Of a stretch of DNA of 5,399 nt, positions 1 through 5,399 are shown piece after piece (position 1 is the first letter of the stretch; each line of letters begins with the position of its first letter). This stretch comes from an uncultured Eubacteriales bacterium (GTDB lineage Bacteria; Bacillota; Clostridia; Oscillospirales; CAG-272), in the NCBI GenBank assembly GCA_949878535.1, contig CATLAS010000085.1, forward strand, positions 1 through 5,399. The letters run 5' to 3'. Below the pieces are notes generated by a model. The model did no database searches. It worked only from the letters and a program-made list of their open reading frames with translations, and was not told where the DNA came from. The translations under genes and the position numbers were made by a program.

Positions 1-102
1 GTTATTCTGTCATTTTGGATGATCAATAAATCGGCGATATTACAAACAATCCCTCCGAGTTTTGCAGCGCAAAACTCACCTCCCCTTGCACAGGGGAGGC
101 TT
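1..102. repeat. Right part of a palindromic intergenic repeat element (copy A), cut by the window start
   Basis: Bases 46-102 match the right arms of the two elements at 1057-1206 and 1285-1436, with 1 and 4 differences in 57 bases as read by eye. Bases 1-45 match the central spacer of the 1285-1436 copy, sharing its GTT.TTCTG.CATTT start and the CAATAAATCG core. The left arm would therefore lie just outside the window. Two hairpins are visible: GTTTTGC (59-65) with GCAAAAC (69-75), loop AGC; and CCTCCCCT (79-86) with AGGGGAGG (92-99), loop TGCAC. No coding potential is credible. It looks like a non-autonomous, MITE-like or REP-like element of gut Clostridia, but the family name is not known to me. 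Confidence 0.8.
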
Positions 103-109
103 GATTTTG

Positions 110-152
110 GTGGGAACTTGCAGCGTGCCACCTCCCTTTGCTGGGGGAGGCT
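110..152. repeat. Short repeat tract with a CCTCCC/GGGAGG hairpin
   Basis: Bases 131-136 (CCTCCC) pair with 145-150 (GGGAGG), and the tract ends in GGCT as the element arms do. It may be a worn fragment of the same repeat family. Bases 110-133 match 1446-1469 at 19 of 24 positions, sharing AACTTGCAG, so the sequence following an element is also partly shared between two copies. No T-run directly follows the stem, so it is not a convincing terminator. Confidence 0.5.
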
Positions 153-192
153 ATAGTCCTTGAATCTTTTTTAGATTTCTTTTACTATTTTG

Positions 193-221
193 TTGCAATC
201 CAAAATCAATTGTGTTACTAT
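193..221 (+). promoter_or_regulatory. Sigma-A type promoter of the response regulator gene
   Basis: A -35 box TTGCAA (193-198) is followed after 17 bases by a -10 box TACTAT (216-221). A TG at 213-214 makes it an extended -10 promoter. Transcription would start near 228, about 28 bases before the chosen ATG. No CTTACA-N4-TGTAAG inverted repeat is seen here, which fits steady basal expression of the regulator rather than autoinduction. The promoter sits inside the longer reading frame that opens at TTG 190, which argues against that early start. Confidence 0.6.
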
Positions 222-237
222 ATTAATACAGATGGAT

Positions 238-244
238 AAGGAGG
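238..244 (+). promoter_or_regulatory. Ribosome binding site deciding the regulator start
   Basis: AAGGAGG lies 11 bases before ATG 256. The in-frame alternatives at TTG 190 and ATG 232 have no such site, and ATG 232 would begin almost at the predicted transcript start. MYKILIVEDD from ATG 256 is also exactly where receiver domains begin. Confidence 0.8.
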
Positions 245-255
245 AAATCAAACCA

Positions 256-927
256 ATGTATAAGATTCTGATCGTTGAGGATGACGCTGCCATTGCCGCC
301 GCAGTGGAAAATCAGCTGAGCCGATGGGGATATGAAACTCTGTGTGTGTCTGATTTTGAACATGTTTTGGAAACATTTACTTCCTTTGATCCTGGGCTGG
401 TTCTGTTGGATATTTCCCTTCCCTTTTATAATGGATATTATTGGTGTGAACGGATTCGCAGCCTTTCCAGCGTTCCGATCATATTTCTCTCCTCGGCAGG
501 GGATAAAATGAATATTGTGATGGCAATGAACATCGGTGCGGATGACTTCATTCCTAAACCATTTGATTTGACTGTGCTGTGCGCCAAAGTCCAGGCTCTG
601 ATTCGCCGGACATATTCATTCGGCGCGTCCACGCATCTTCTGGAACGTCATGGAGCAATACTGAATTTAGCGGATGCCACTTTGACAGTGCAGGATCAGA
701 AAATCGAACTTACGAAAAACGAATTTCGTATCTTGCAGCTTTTAATGGAGAACGGTGGCAGCATTGTATCCCGAGATACAATTATGCGCCGGCTGTGGGA
801 GAGTGACTCTTTTATAGACGACAATACGCTCACTGTTAATATGACCCGCTTGCGCCGCAAGCTGTCTGACGTGGGACTTTCAGATTTTATTGCGACTCGG
901 AAAAATGCGGGTTATATGATTCCGTGA
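256..927 (+). CDS. bceR: BceR-like response regulator, OmpR/PhoB family
   Basis: A 223-residue cytoplasmic DNA-binding regulator. The N-terminal receiver domain (about residues 1-115) has the acidic pocket Glu8-Asp9-Asp10, the phosphoacceptor Asp52 in LVLLDISLP, the switch Ser79 in FLSSAGD and the conserved Lys101 in PKPF. The C-terminal winged helix (about 130-223) has the OmpR-type LTKNEFRILQLL stretch, the VNMTRLRRKL recognition helix and an ending in GYMIP. The length is normal for the family. It should be phosphorylated by the kinase encoded at 1519-2514 and activate the transporter genes, whose promoter has a matching inverted repeat at 2519-2534. The start is set by the AAGGAGG at 238-244. 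The regulator and kinase genes are separated by 591 bases of mostly repeat DNA, which is unusual for such a pair. The symbol is family level; orthology to Bacillus BceR, rather than a paralogue, is not shown. Confidence 0.93.
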   Translation: MYKILIVEDDAAIAAAVENQLSRWGYETLCVSDFEHVLETFTSFDPGLVLLDISLPFYNGYYWCERIRSLSSVPIIFLSSAGDKMNIVMAMNIGADDFIPKPFDLTVLCAKVQALIRRTYSFGASTHLLERHGAILNLADATLTVQDQKIELTKNEFRILQLLMENGGSIVSRDTIMRRLWESDSFIDDNTLTVNMTRLRRKLSDVGLSDFIATRKNAGYMIP

Positions 928-1056
928 AGCACAAGCATGAAAAGGATTCCATGTGATGGCTCCATAGGGGGGGCGCGTTTGTACAAACAAAAGACTCCAT
1001 TTGTGCGGGGGGCATTTTACGAACCCCTGGGGCATGCTGCGAAGAACAAATAATAA
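928..1056. other. Gene-free stretch before the first complete repeat element
   Basis: No coding region is supported. It contains a perfect 12-base palindrome, GTTTGTACAAAC (977-988). Its end, 1020-1056, recurs at 1248-1284 with one mismatch, including the CCCCTGGGG palindrome and the AGAACAAATAATAA tract. No intrinsic terminator follows the regulator stop codon, so transcription may continue toward the kinase gene. Confidence 0.5.
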
Positions 1057-1206
1057 AAGGCTCCCTTGTGTAAAGGGAGCTGTCGGCAAAGCCGACTGAG
1101 GGATTGTCCTGCTATCATTTTGCAGGATTTTCAAATCGGCAGTATATAAACAATCCCTCCGAGTTTTGCAGCGCAAAACCCACCTCCCCTTGCACAGGGG
1201 AGGCTT
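1057..1206. repeat. Palindromic intergenic element, copy B (150 bases)
   Basis: Two inverted arms face each other around a 42-base spacer (1108-1149). The left arm has hairpins GCTCCCTT (1060-1067) with AAGGGAGC (1073-1080), and GTCGGC (1082-1087) with GCCGAC (1091-1096), then GAGGGATTGT. The right arm begins ACAATCCCTC and has GTTTTGC (1163-1169) with GCAAAAC (1173-1179), and CCTCCCCT (1183-1190) with AGGGGAGG (1196-1203). The outer ends, AAGGCTCCC and GGGAGGCTT, act as imperfect terminal inverted repeats. The spacer has its own CCTGC/GCAGG stem (1108-1112 with 1122-1126, approximate). No transposase is present; a non-autonomous, MITE-like nature is inference. Confidence 0.82.
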
Positions 1207-1284
1207 AAAGTTGGTTGTCAGGCCCTCTTTGTGCATGGATTCGGTTTCGAACCCCTGGGGCATGCCGCGAAGAACAAATAATAA

Positions 1285-1436
1285 AAGGCTCCCCCCAGTA
1301 AAGGGAGCTGTCGGCAAAGCCGACTGAGGGATTGTTGTTCTGCCATTTAGCAGGAACAATAAATCGACAACACGTGCAGACAATCCCTCCGAGTTTTGCA
1401 GCGCAAAACCCACCTCCCTTTACACAAGGGAGGCTT
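1285..1436. repeat. Palindromic intergenic element, copy C (152 bases)
   Basis: It has the same architecture as copy B. The left-arm hairpin GCTCCC (1288-1293) with GGGAGC (1303-1308) is shortened, while GTCGGC (1310-1315) with GCCGAC (1319-1324) is intact. The spacer is 1336-1379. The right-arm hairpins are GTTTTGC (1393-1399) with GCAAAAC (1403-1409), and CCTCCCTT (1413-1420) with AAGGGAGG (1426-1433). Compared with copy B, a C-G pair in the last stem has become T-A, leaving the 8-pair stem perfect. The copy ends 82 bases before the kinase start. Confidence 0.82.
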
Positions 1437-1506
1437 ATGAAGAAAGTGGAAACTTGCAGTAAGCCGCCTTTTCCAGAAAAGCTTTTGCAGTGTACTAAAA
1501 TATATG

Positions 1507-1513
1507 AAGGAGG
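1507..1513 (+). promoter_or_regulatory. Ribosome binding site deciding the kinase start
   Basis: AAGGAGG lies 5 bases before ATG 1519. An in-frame ATG at 1504 lies upstream of this site and has no binding site of its own, so 1519 is preferred. I found no convincing promoter directly upstream, so the kinase is probably read through from the regulator promoter across the repeats. Confidence 0.78.
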
Positions 1514-1518
1514 ACGAT

Positions 1519-2514
1519 ATGCTTTTGCAGTATTTGCGGGATCACAGACAGCTTCTATTCCTGCTTGTCCTGCTGGTTGTTATTTTTATAGTGGTATTTG
1601 CCCTGTATCAGATTCCCGCTGTCCCGGCGCTTTATGCGGGACTATTGTTCTGCGTGGCAGCGGTGCCTTTTTCTGTTCGGGATTTTCTGCGGTACCGCCG
1701 CCGGCATCACCAGCTTACACAGCTTTGTGCCTGCGACTTGGTTTTACCGGAAGAACTTCCGGTTTCAAAAGCTGTATGGGAACAGGATTATCAGACACTG
1801 GTGCTTCGGCTGTGTCGGGATAGAGAAAATTTGCAGGAAGAAATCCGACAGATCCAGCAGGAAACAGAAAATTTTTATACGCTGTGGCTGCACCAGATTA
1901 AAACGCCGATTGCCGCTATGAGTCTTATGCTGCAGCAAAGCGGCGAACCGGATACCGCAGCATTGCAACAGGAACTGTTTAAAATTGAACAGTATGCCGG
2001 GCTGACCTTGGAATATCAGCGCATCGGTTCCATTGCTGCAGATTTGCATGCCCGTCCATGCATCCTCGCGGATGTGGTGCGTCAGGCGGTGAAAAAATAT
2101 GCCCCGGTGTTTATCTATAAAAAGCTGGGTGTGGTAGCTGAAGATCTGGACAGAACGGTTGTCAGTGATGAGAAATGGCTTGTGTTTATTATTGAACAGC
2201 TTTTATCCAATGCTCTGAAATATACCCCGTCCGGCGAAATTGTTATTCGGAGCGAATATACAGACGGTGCGGGTGCGGTGCTTCATATTCAGGATACAGG
2301 CATTGGCATTTTAAAAGAAGATCTTCCTCGAGTATTTGAACGGGGGTTTACCGGACGCAACGGCAGAATCGACAAAAAAGCAACCGGACTTGGGCTGTAT
2401 TTATGTGATATTGTGTCCCGGAAGCTGTGTCATAAGTTGACGATTACTTCAACGCCGGGACAGGGTACGTGCGTTTCCATCCATTTCGGCAGACAGGATG
2501 TGCAGGTAGAGTGA
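1519..2514 (+). CDS. bceS: BceS-like intramembrane-sensing sensor histidine kinase
   Basis: A 331-residue membrane kinase of normal BceS length. Two hydrophobic helices (about residues 11-30 and 34-53) are joined by a very short loop around YQIPAVP, so there is no extracellular sensor domain. This is the hallmark of Bce-type kinases, which take their signal from the partner transporter. A short linker with coiled-coil character (about 88-120) leads to the phosphoacceptor His125 in WLHQIKTP. The ATP-binding domain has the N box with Asn231 in EQLLSNALKYTP, the G1 box DTGIGI (259-264), the F box around Phe273 and the G2 box GLGLYL (290-295). All catalytic motifs are intact. It should phosphorylate the regulator encoded at 256-927 and act in a membrane complex with the permease encoded from 3386. 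The symbol is family level. Confidence 0.92.
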   Translation: MLLQYLRDHRQLLFLLVLLVVIFIVVFALYQIPAVPALYAGLLFCVAAVPFSVRDFLRYRRRHHQLTQLCACDLVLPEELPVSKAVWEQDYQTLVLRLCRDRENLQEEIRQIQQETENFYTLWLHQIKTPIAAMSLMLQQSGEPDTAALQQELFKIEQYAGLTLEYQRIGSIAADLHARPCILADVVRQAVKKYAPVFIYKKLGVVAEDLDRTVVSDEKWLVFIIEQLLSNALKYTPSGEIVIRSEYTDGAGAVLHIQDTGIGILKEDLPRVFERGFTGRNGRIDKKATGLGLYLCDIVSRKLCHKLTITSTPGQGTCVSIHFGRQDVQVE

Positions 2515-2518
2515 CCGG

Positions 2519-2534
2519 CTTACAAAAGTGTAAG
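2519..2534. promoter_or_regulatory. Predicted BceR-type operator of the transporter operon
   Basis: CTTACA (2519-2524), spacer AAAG and TGTAAG (2529-2534) form a perfect inverted repeat with 6-base arms. It fits the TnACA-N4-TGTAA type motif known for BceR-like regulators in Firmicutes. It starts 5 bases after the kinase stop codon. Its centre is about 73 bases before the predicted transcription start at about 2599, a position suited to activation. It could also form a small hairpin in RNA, but no T-run follows, so a terminator is less likely. I saw no second full copy elsewhere in the window. Confidence 0.75.
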
Positions 2535-2548
2535 GCTGGGGCGGAATT

Positions 2549-2555
2549 TGTAAGG
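2549..2555. promoter_or_regulatory. Possible secondary operator half-site
   Basis: TGTAAGG here repeats the right arm of the operator (2529-2535) exactly, 20 bases downstream, or about two turns of the helix. There is no matching left arm. BceR of Bacillus subtilis is known to use a main and a secondary site, so a weaker second dimer site next to the -35 region is plausible. Confidence 0.4.
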
Positions 2556-2562
2556 TAAGTCT

Positions 2563-2592
2563 ATGGCAGCGGCGGAATTTTTTCAGTAAAAT
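2563..2592 (+). promoter_or_regulatory. Activated promoter of the transporter operon
   Basis: The -10 box TAAAAT (2587-2592) matches the consensus at five of six positions. Eighteen bases upstream is ATGGCA (2563-2568), a poor -35 box matching at four positions. A weak -35 below an activator site is what an inducible promoter should look like. The start would be near 2599. The 10-base GGCGGAATTT occurs at 2571-2580 in the spacer and at 2540-2549 upstream. Confidence 0.5.
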
Positions 2593-2625
2593 AAGTACAG
2601 AATCAATGGAAAGGATGATATTTAT

Positions 2626-3393
2626 ATGCCGCTGTTAGAAGTGAAAAATTTGAAAAAAGTTTATACAACCCGTTTTGGAGGCGCGCAGGTGCAGGCACTG
2701 AGCGCAGTCAATTTCTCTGTGGAGCGGGGTGAATATGTAGCGATTATGGGCGAATCTGGATCCGGTAAAACCACATTGCTGAATATTATTGCATCCTTGG
2801 ATAAGCCCACTGCGGGAAAGGTTCTGCTGGCGGGGGAGGATGTAACCTCCATTGCAGAAAAGCAGTTGTCAGTATTCCGGCGGAAAAAGCTGGGATTTGT
2901 GTTCCAGGATTTTAATTTGCTGGATACTTTCTGTATTCGGGACAATATTTTCCTCCCCCTGGTACTGTCGGGAGAAAATCACAAAAAGATGGAAGAAAAG
3001 TTAACTCCCATTGCAAAGAAATTGCGGATTGAAGAAATTTTAGATAAATATCCCTATGAAGTATCCGGCGGACAAAAACAGCGGTGCGCGGTGGCGCGTG
3101 CGCTGATCACCAGTCCAGAACTGATTTTGGCGGATGAACCTACCGGTGCATTGGATTCTCGGGCGTCTGACAATCTGCTGGATATGTTTTCTCGGATCAA
3201 TGGAGAGGGACAAACGATTCTCATGGTTACCCACAGCGTCAAGGCGGCAAGCCATGCTTCCCGGGTGCTGTTTATCCGGGACGGGGAGGTATATACCCAG
3301 CTGTACCGGGGCGAGAGAACCAGAGAAGCCTTTTATGCGGACATTGCTTCTTCTCTCACCCTGCTGTCCGTAGGGGGTGAGGAGCATGCGTAA
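2626..3393 (+). CDS. bceA: BceA-like ABC transporter ATP-binding protein
   Basis: A complete 255-residue ATPase of the peptide-antibiotic (Bce, MacB-like) transporter group, acting at the inner face of the membrane with the permease that follows. Visible motifs are Walker A GESGSGKT (42-49), Q-loop Gln94 in FVFQDFNLLD, signature VSGGQKQR (146-153), Walker B LILADE with catalytic Glu171, D-loop GALD (174-177) and the switch His203 in MVTH. The FNLLDTF stretch and the tail after residue 215 resemble Bce-type ATPases. All catalytic residues are present. The start is supported by AAAGGA (2610-2615), 10 bases before the ATG. The gene ends 8 bases inside the permease gene, so the two are translationally coupled. 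It is predicted to be induced by the upstream regulator through the inverted repeat at 2519-2534. The symbol is family level. Confidence 0.95.
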   Translation: MPLLEVKNLKKVYTTRFGGAQVQALSAVNFSVERGEYVAIMGESGSGKTTLLNIIASLDKPTAGKVLLAGEDVTSIAEKQLSVFRRKKLGFVFQDFNLLDTFCIRDNIFLPLVLSGENHKKMEEKLTPIAKKLRIEEILDKYPYEVSGGQKQRCAVARALITSPELILADEPTGALDSRASDNLLDMFSRINGEGQTILMVTHSVKAASHASRVLFIRDGEVYTQLYRGERTREAFYADIASSLTLLSVGGEEHA

Positions 3394-5399
3394 AGGCTTT
3401 CTTCCCCGCTTGGCTGCTACAGGGCTGAGCAGCAATCGTCAGACGTATCTGCCGTATTTTCTAACCTGCACCGGAACGGTGCTGATGTTTTACAACATGT
3501 GTGCGCTGACTTACCACACTTCTGTGATGAAAAATGTTTCTATCAGCTCGCTCATGTCCATTGGAATGTGGGTTACCGCCATATTTGCTGTGATTTTTCT
3601 GTTTTACACCAATAGCTTTGTCATTAAACGGCGCAAAAAGGAATTTGGTATTTATAATATTTTGGGCTTGGAAAAAAAGCATATCGGAATTACCATGCTT
3701 TTTGAAAGCCTGTATGTGTATTTAGGCAGCATGGTTTTCGGCATAGGGCTGGGTATTTTGTTCAATAAGCTGATGACGCTGCTTTTGTATCGGATGCTAC
3801 GGTTTGATCCCAATTTCAGTTTTGAAATCAGCTTCCGGGCTATTTTGTACTGTGCGGTGCTGTTTGCATGTATTTCATTGCTGAATCTGCTGTATAATCT
3901 GCTGCAGGTGCGGCTTTCCAATCCTATTCAGCTTTTACGGGGATCCAGCACCGGAGAAAAGGAACCGAAAGCCAAGTGGATCACCGCACTTTTGGGTATC
4001 GTAACCCTCGGCGCCGGTTACTGGCTCGCGATTACCATTCAATCTCCGGTAGATGCCCTTCTGATGTTTTTTGTGGCAGTGATTCTGGTGATTATCGGCA
4101 CGTATCTGCTGTTTACCGCAGGCAGTGTTGCTATATTAAAGATGTTGCGTAAAAACAAAGGATATTACTATAAGCCTGCCCATTTTACGACTATATCTGG
4201 CATGATTTACCGTATGAAGCAGAACGCAGCGGGACTTGCCAGCATCTGTATTTTATCTACTGCGGTACTTGTTATGATTTCTACTACGGTATCCCTGTTT
4301 GTGGGCAGTGAGGATGTGCTCCATACCCGCTATCCGGAGGAAATAGAAATAACGGCTGCCTATCCATATGGAACAGCGTTTGACACAGATGCGCTTCTTG
4401 CAGACACAATGGCTGTTGCAGGGCAAGAAGAACGGCAAATAGAAAATTTGAAGGTTTATACGTCCACAGCAATTTCCACAGACCGGAAGGGAAACGCATT
4501 TATCCCTGCTGCTTCCGGTAACAGCAATAATGATGTGTATTTGCTGGTGATTCTGTCTGCGCAGGATTTTGAAGGCTTCACAGGAAAGCAGGTTTCTGTA
4601 GGACCGGGAGAACTGTATGCTTGGGGCAATGTGTTCGGCAGTGAAGAGGCTGCGGGCTGGGATTCTATTGACGTTCTCGGGCATTCTTATCCCTTGGCGG
4701 GGGTGGATGGTTCTAAGCCGGCAATCGGCGCATATTCCGCATGGATGGTAGAGCTTTGCTGTTTGGTTACAGACAGCAGGGATGCGGTAGCTGCGGTTGC
4801 AGCGACAGCGCAGGAGGCATATGGAGAAACCTACAATCCGAACCCATACTACAGCCGCATTTGCTTTGATATAGACGGTACAGCAGAAGAAAAGGTGGAA
4901 TTTGCACAGGCGCTGCGGGAAGATCAGCTTTCCAAGTACTCCCGGGATGGCGACAACGATCCGCTTGTAACCATACGTTCCAGAGAAACTACCCGTGACA
5001 GCTTCTTGTCTCTGTATGGCGGACTGTTTTTCCTTGGAATTTTCTTAGGGTCCCTGTTCCTGATGGCAACAGTGCTGATTATCTATTACAAGCAGATTGT
5101 AGAAGGATATGATGACAAAGACCGGTTCGCAATCATGCAGAAGGTAGGAATGAGCCGGCAGGAAGTCAAACGGACGGTGCGCACCCAGGTGTTGCTTGTA
5201 TTCTTTATCCCGTTGGTTGCGGCAGCGGTACATATAACCGCGGCATTCCCCATGCTCACAAGGCTTTTGAAAATTCTGGGACTGGAAAATATTCCGCTGT
5301 TCCTTGTGTGTACGATATGTACTGTTCTGGTGTTTGCGTTGATCTACGCTCTGGTATATTCCATGACAGCAAAGGTATATTACCGAATTGTATACCGTA
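3386..5399 (+). CDS. bceB: BceB-like ABC transporter permease (3' end beyond window)
   Basis: The frame from ATG 3386 stays open to the window edge, giving 671 residues and one spare base. The ATG overlaps the end of the ATPase gene (ATGCGTAA), with a GGTGAGGAG purine tract just before it. Ten membrane helices can be placed at about 21-42, 57-79, 102-126, 152-174, 198-218, 224-250, 282-306, 541-565, 602-626 and 636-660. A domain of about 230 residues (307-538) between helices 7 and 8 is extracellular, as in BceB, where it is needed for antibiotic recognition and signalling. FtsX-type cytoplasmic motifs occur twice: RRKKEFGIYNILGL (82-95) and DRFAIMQKVGMS (579-590). The end, TAKVYYRIVYR, looks like the family C-terminus, so probably only a few residues are missing. 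The likely role is protection of cell-wall lipid targets from peptide antibiotics and signalling to the kinase. The ligand cannot be told from the sequence. The symbol is family level. Confidence 0.92.
   Translation, partial: MRKGFLPRLAATGLSSNRQTYLPYFLTCTGTVLMFYNMCALTYHTSVMKNVSISSLMSIGMWVTAIFAVIFLFYTNSFVIKRRKKEFGIYNILGLEKKHIGITMLFESLYVYLGSMVFGIGLGILFNKLMTLLLYRMLRFDPNFSFEISFRAILYCAVLFACISLLNLLYNLLQVRLSNPIQLLRGSSTGEKEPKAKWITALLGIVTLGAGYWLAITIQSPVDALLMFFVAVILVIIGTYLLFTAGSVAILKMLRKNKGYYYKPAHFTTISGMIYRMKQNAAGLASICILSTAVLVMISTTVSLFVGSEDVLHTRYPEEIEITAAYPYGTAFDTDALLADTMAVAGQEERQIENLKVYTSTAISTDRKGNAFIPAASGNSNNDVYLLVILSAQDFEGFTGKQVSVGPGELYAWGNVFGSEEAAGWDSIDVLGHSYPLAGVDGSKPAIGAYSAWMVELCCLVTDSRDAVAAVAATAQEAYGETYNPNPYYSRICFDIDGTAEEKVEFAQALREDQLSKYSRDGDNDPLVTIRSRETTRDSFLSLYGGLFFLGIFLGSLFLMATVLIIYYKQIVEGYDDKDRFAIMQKVGMSRQEVKRTVRTQVLLVFFIPLVAAAVHITAAFPMLTRLLKILGLENIPLFLVCTICTVLVFALIYALVYSMTAKVYYRIVYR

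Larger units (their letters stand above)
1020..1436. repeat. Partial tandem duplication, 228-base period
   Basis: Bases 1020-1107 match 1248-1335 with about 5 differences in 88, four of them in one hairpin loop region. The match resumes at 1150-1206 versus 1380-1436 (3 differences in 57). The central spacers between these arms are diverged and differ by 2 bases. Weaker similarity reaches back to about 1000 versus 1228 (TTTGTGC at the same spacing). The repeated unit thus includes a flank plus a whole palindromic element, so one copy probably arose by duplication rather than by independent insertion. Confidence 0.8.

Noticed and set aside
158..183. AATCT-TTTTT-AGATT hairpin with T-rich tail as a terminator
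   Set aside because: A stem of five mostly A-T pairs is too weak, and the GC-rich stem at 131-150 is too far from the T-run.
190..255. Longer N-terminus of the response regulator from TTG 190 or ATG 232
   Set aside because: The extension covers the predicted promoter, precedes the AAGGAGG site and adds residues before the normal start of a receiver domain.
880..1413. Minus-strand open frame of 177 residues
   Set aside because: It runs through both palindromic elements and its protein repeats the same TIPQSALPTAPFT and FVLR.MPQGF strings, so it is a translation of repeat DNA. It also overlaps the end of the regulator gene and has no family resemblance.
1..1436. CRISPR array
   Set aside because: The repeats are few, palindromic, unevenly spaced and differ from one another; there is no repeat-spacer pattern and no cas gene.
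1470..1501. Promoter directly before the kinase gene (TTTCCA, then TACTAA or TAAAAT)
   Set aside because: The boxes are weak, and the transcript would begin at about 1505, leaving almost no leader before the ribosome binding site.
1332..1823. Plus-strand open frame of 163 residues
   Set aside because: It starts inside element copy C and runs in another frame over the first third of the kinase gene; its protein is Cys/Ser/Pro-rich with no domain.
4253..4684. Minus-strand open frames inside the permease gene (also 3461-3682, 3652-3921 and 5045-5233)
   Set aside because: They are antisense shadows of a well-supported permease frame, without recognisable domains or good ribosome binding sites.

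Overview
The window carries one complete Bce-type (bacitracin/peptide-antibiotic) sensing and resistance module, cut off only at its far right end. In order, all on the + strand, it has an OmpR-family response regulator (256-927), an intramembrane-sensing histidine kinase (1519-2514), an ABC transporter ATPase (2626-3393) and a ten-helix FtsX-type permease (3386 to the window edge). The permease frame is still open at base 5399, but its last residues look like the usual end of the family. No stop codon lies in the window, so a simple ORF caller would miss this gene. The moderate GC content, strong AAGGAGG ribosome binding sites, Bce gene set and the hairpin repeats suggest a low-to-mid GC Firmicute, probably a gut Clostridia (Oscillospiraceae/Ruminococcaceae-like). 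That placement is inference.

Layout: 1-152 is repeat sequence, namely the right part of a palindromic element cut by the window start, plus a further hairpin. 193-221 is a good sigma-A type promoter for the regulator gene. 928-1518 is a 591-base interval without a gene between regulator and kinase. It holds two further copies of the palindromic element (1057-1206 and 1285-1436) inside a partly duplicated 228-base period. 2515-2625 is the transporter promoter region, with a perfect CTTACA-N4-TGTAAG inverted repeat of the type bound by BceR-like regulators. 2626-5399 is the transporter operon, with an 8-base overlap between its two genes.

How it should work, from established knowledge of Bce modules: the permease, with its large extracellular domain, senses a peptide antibiotic or its lipid-linked target complex and signals to the kinase, which has almost no extracellular part of its own. 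The kinase (His125) phosphorylates the regulator (Asp52), which binds the inverted repeat at 2519-2534 and switches on the transporter genes. The transporter then protects the cell-wall lipid target. The sequence does not say which antibiotic is recognised.

The genes are an ordinary, intact Bce module. The less ordinary part is the repeat family: three element copies flank and split the two-component genes, and their hairpins show a compensated base-pair change. I see no evidence of a wholly new system here.
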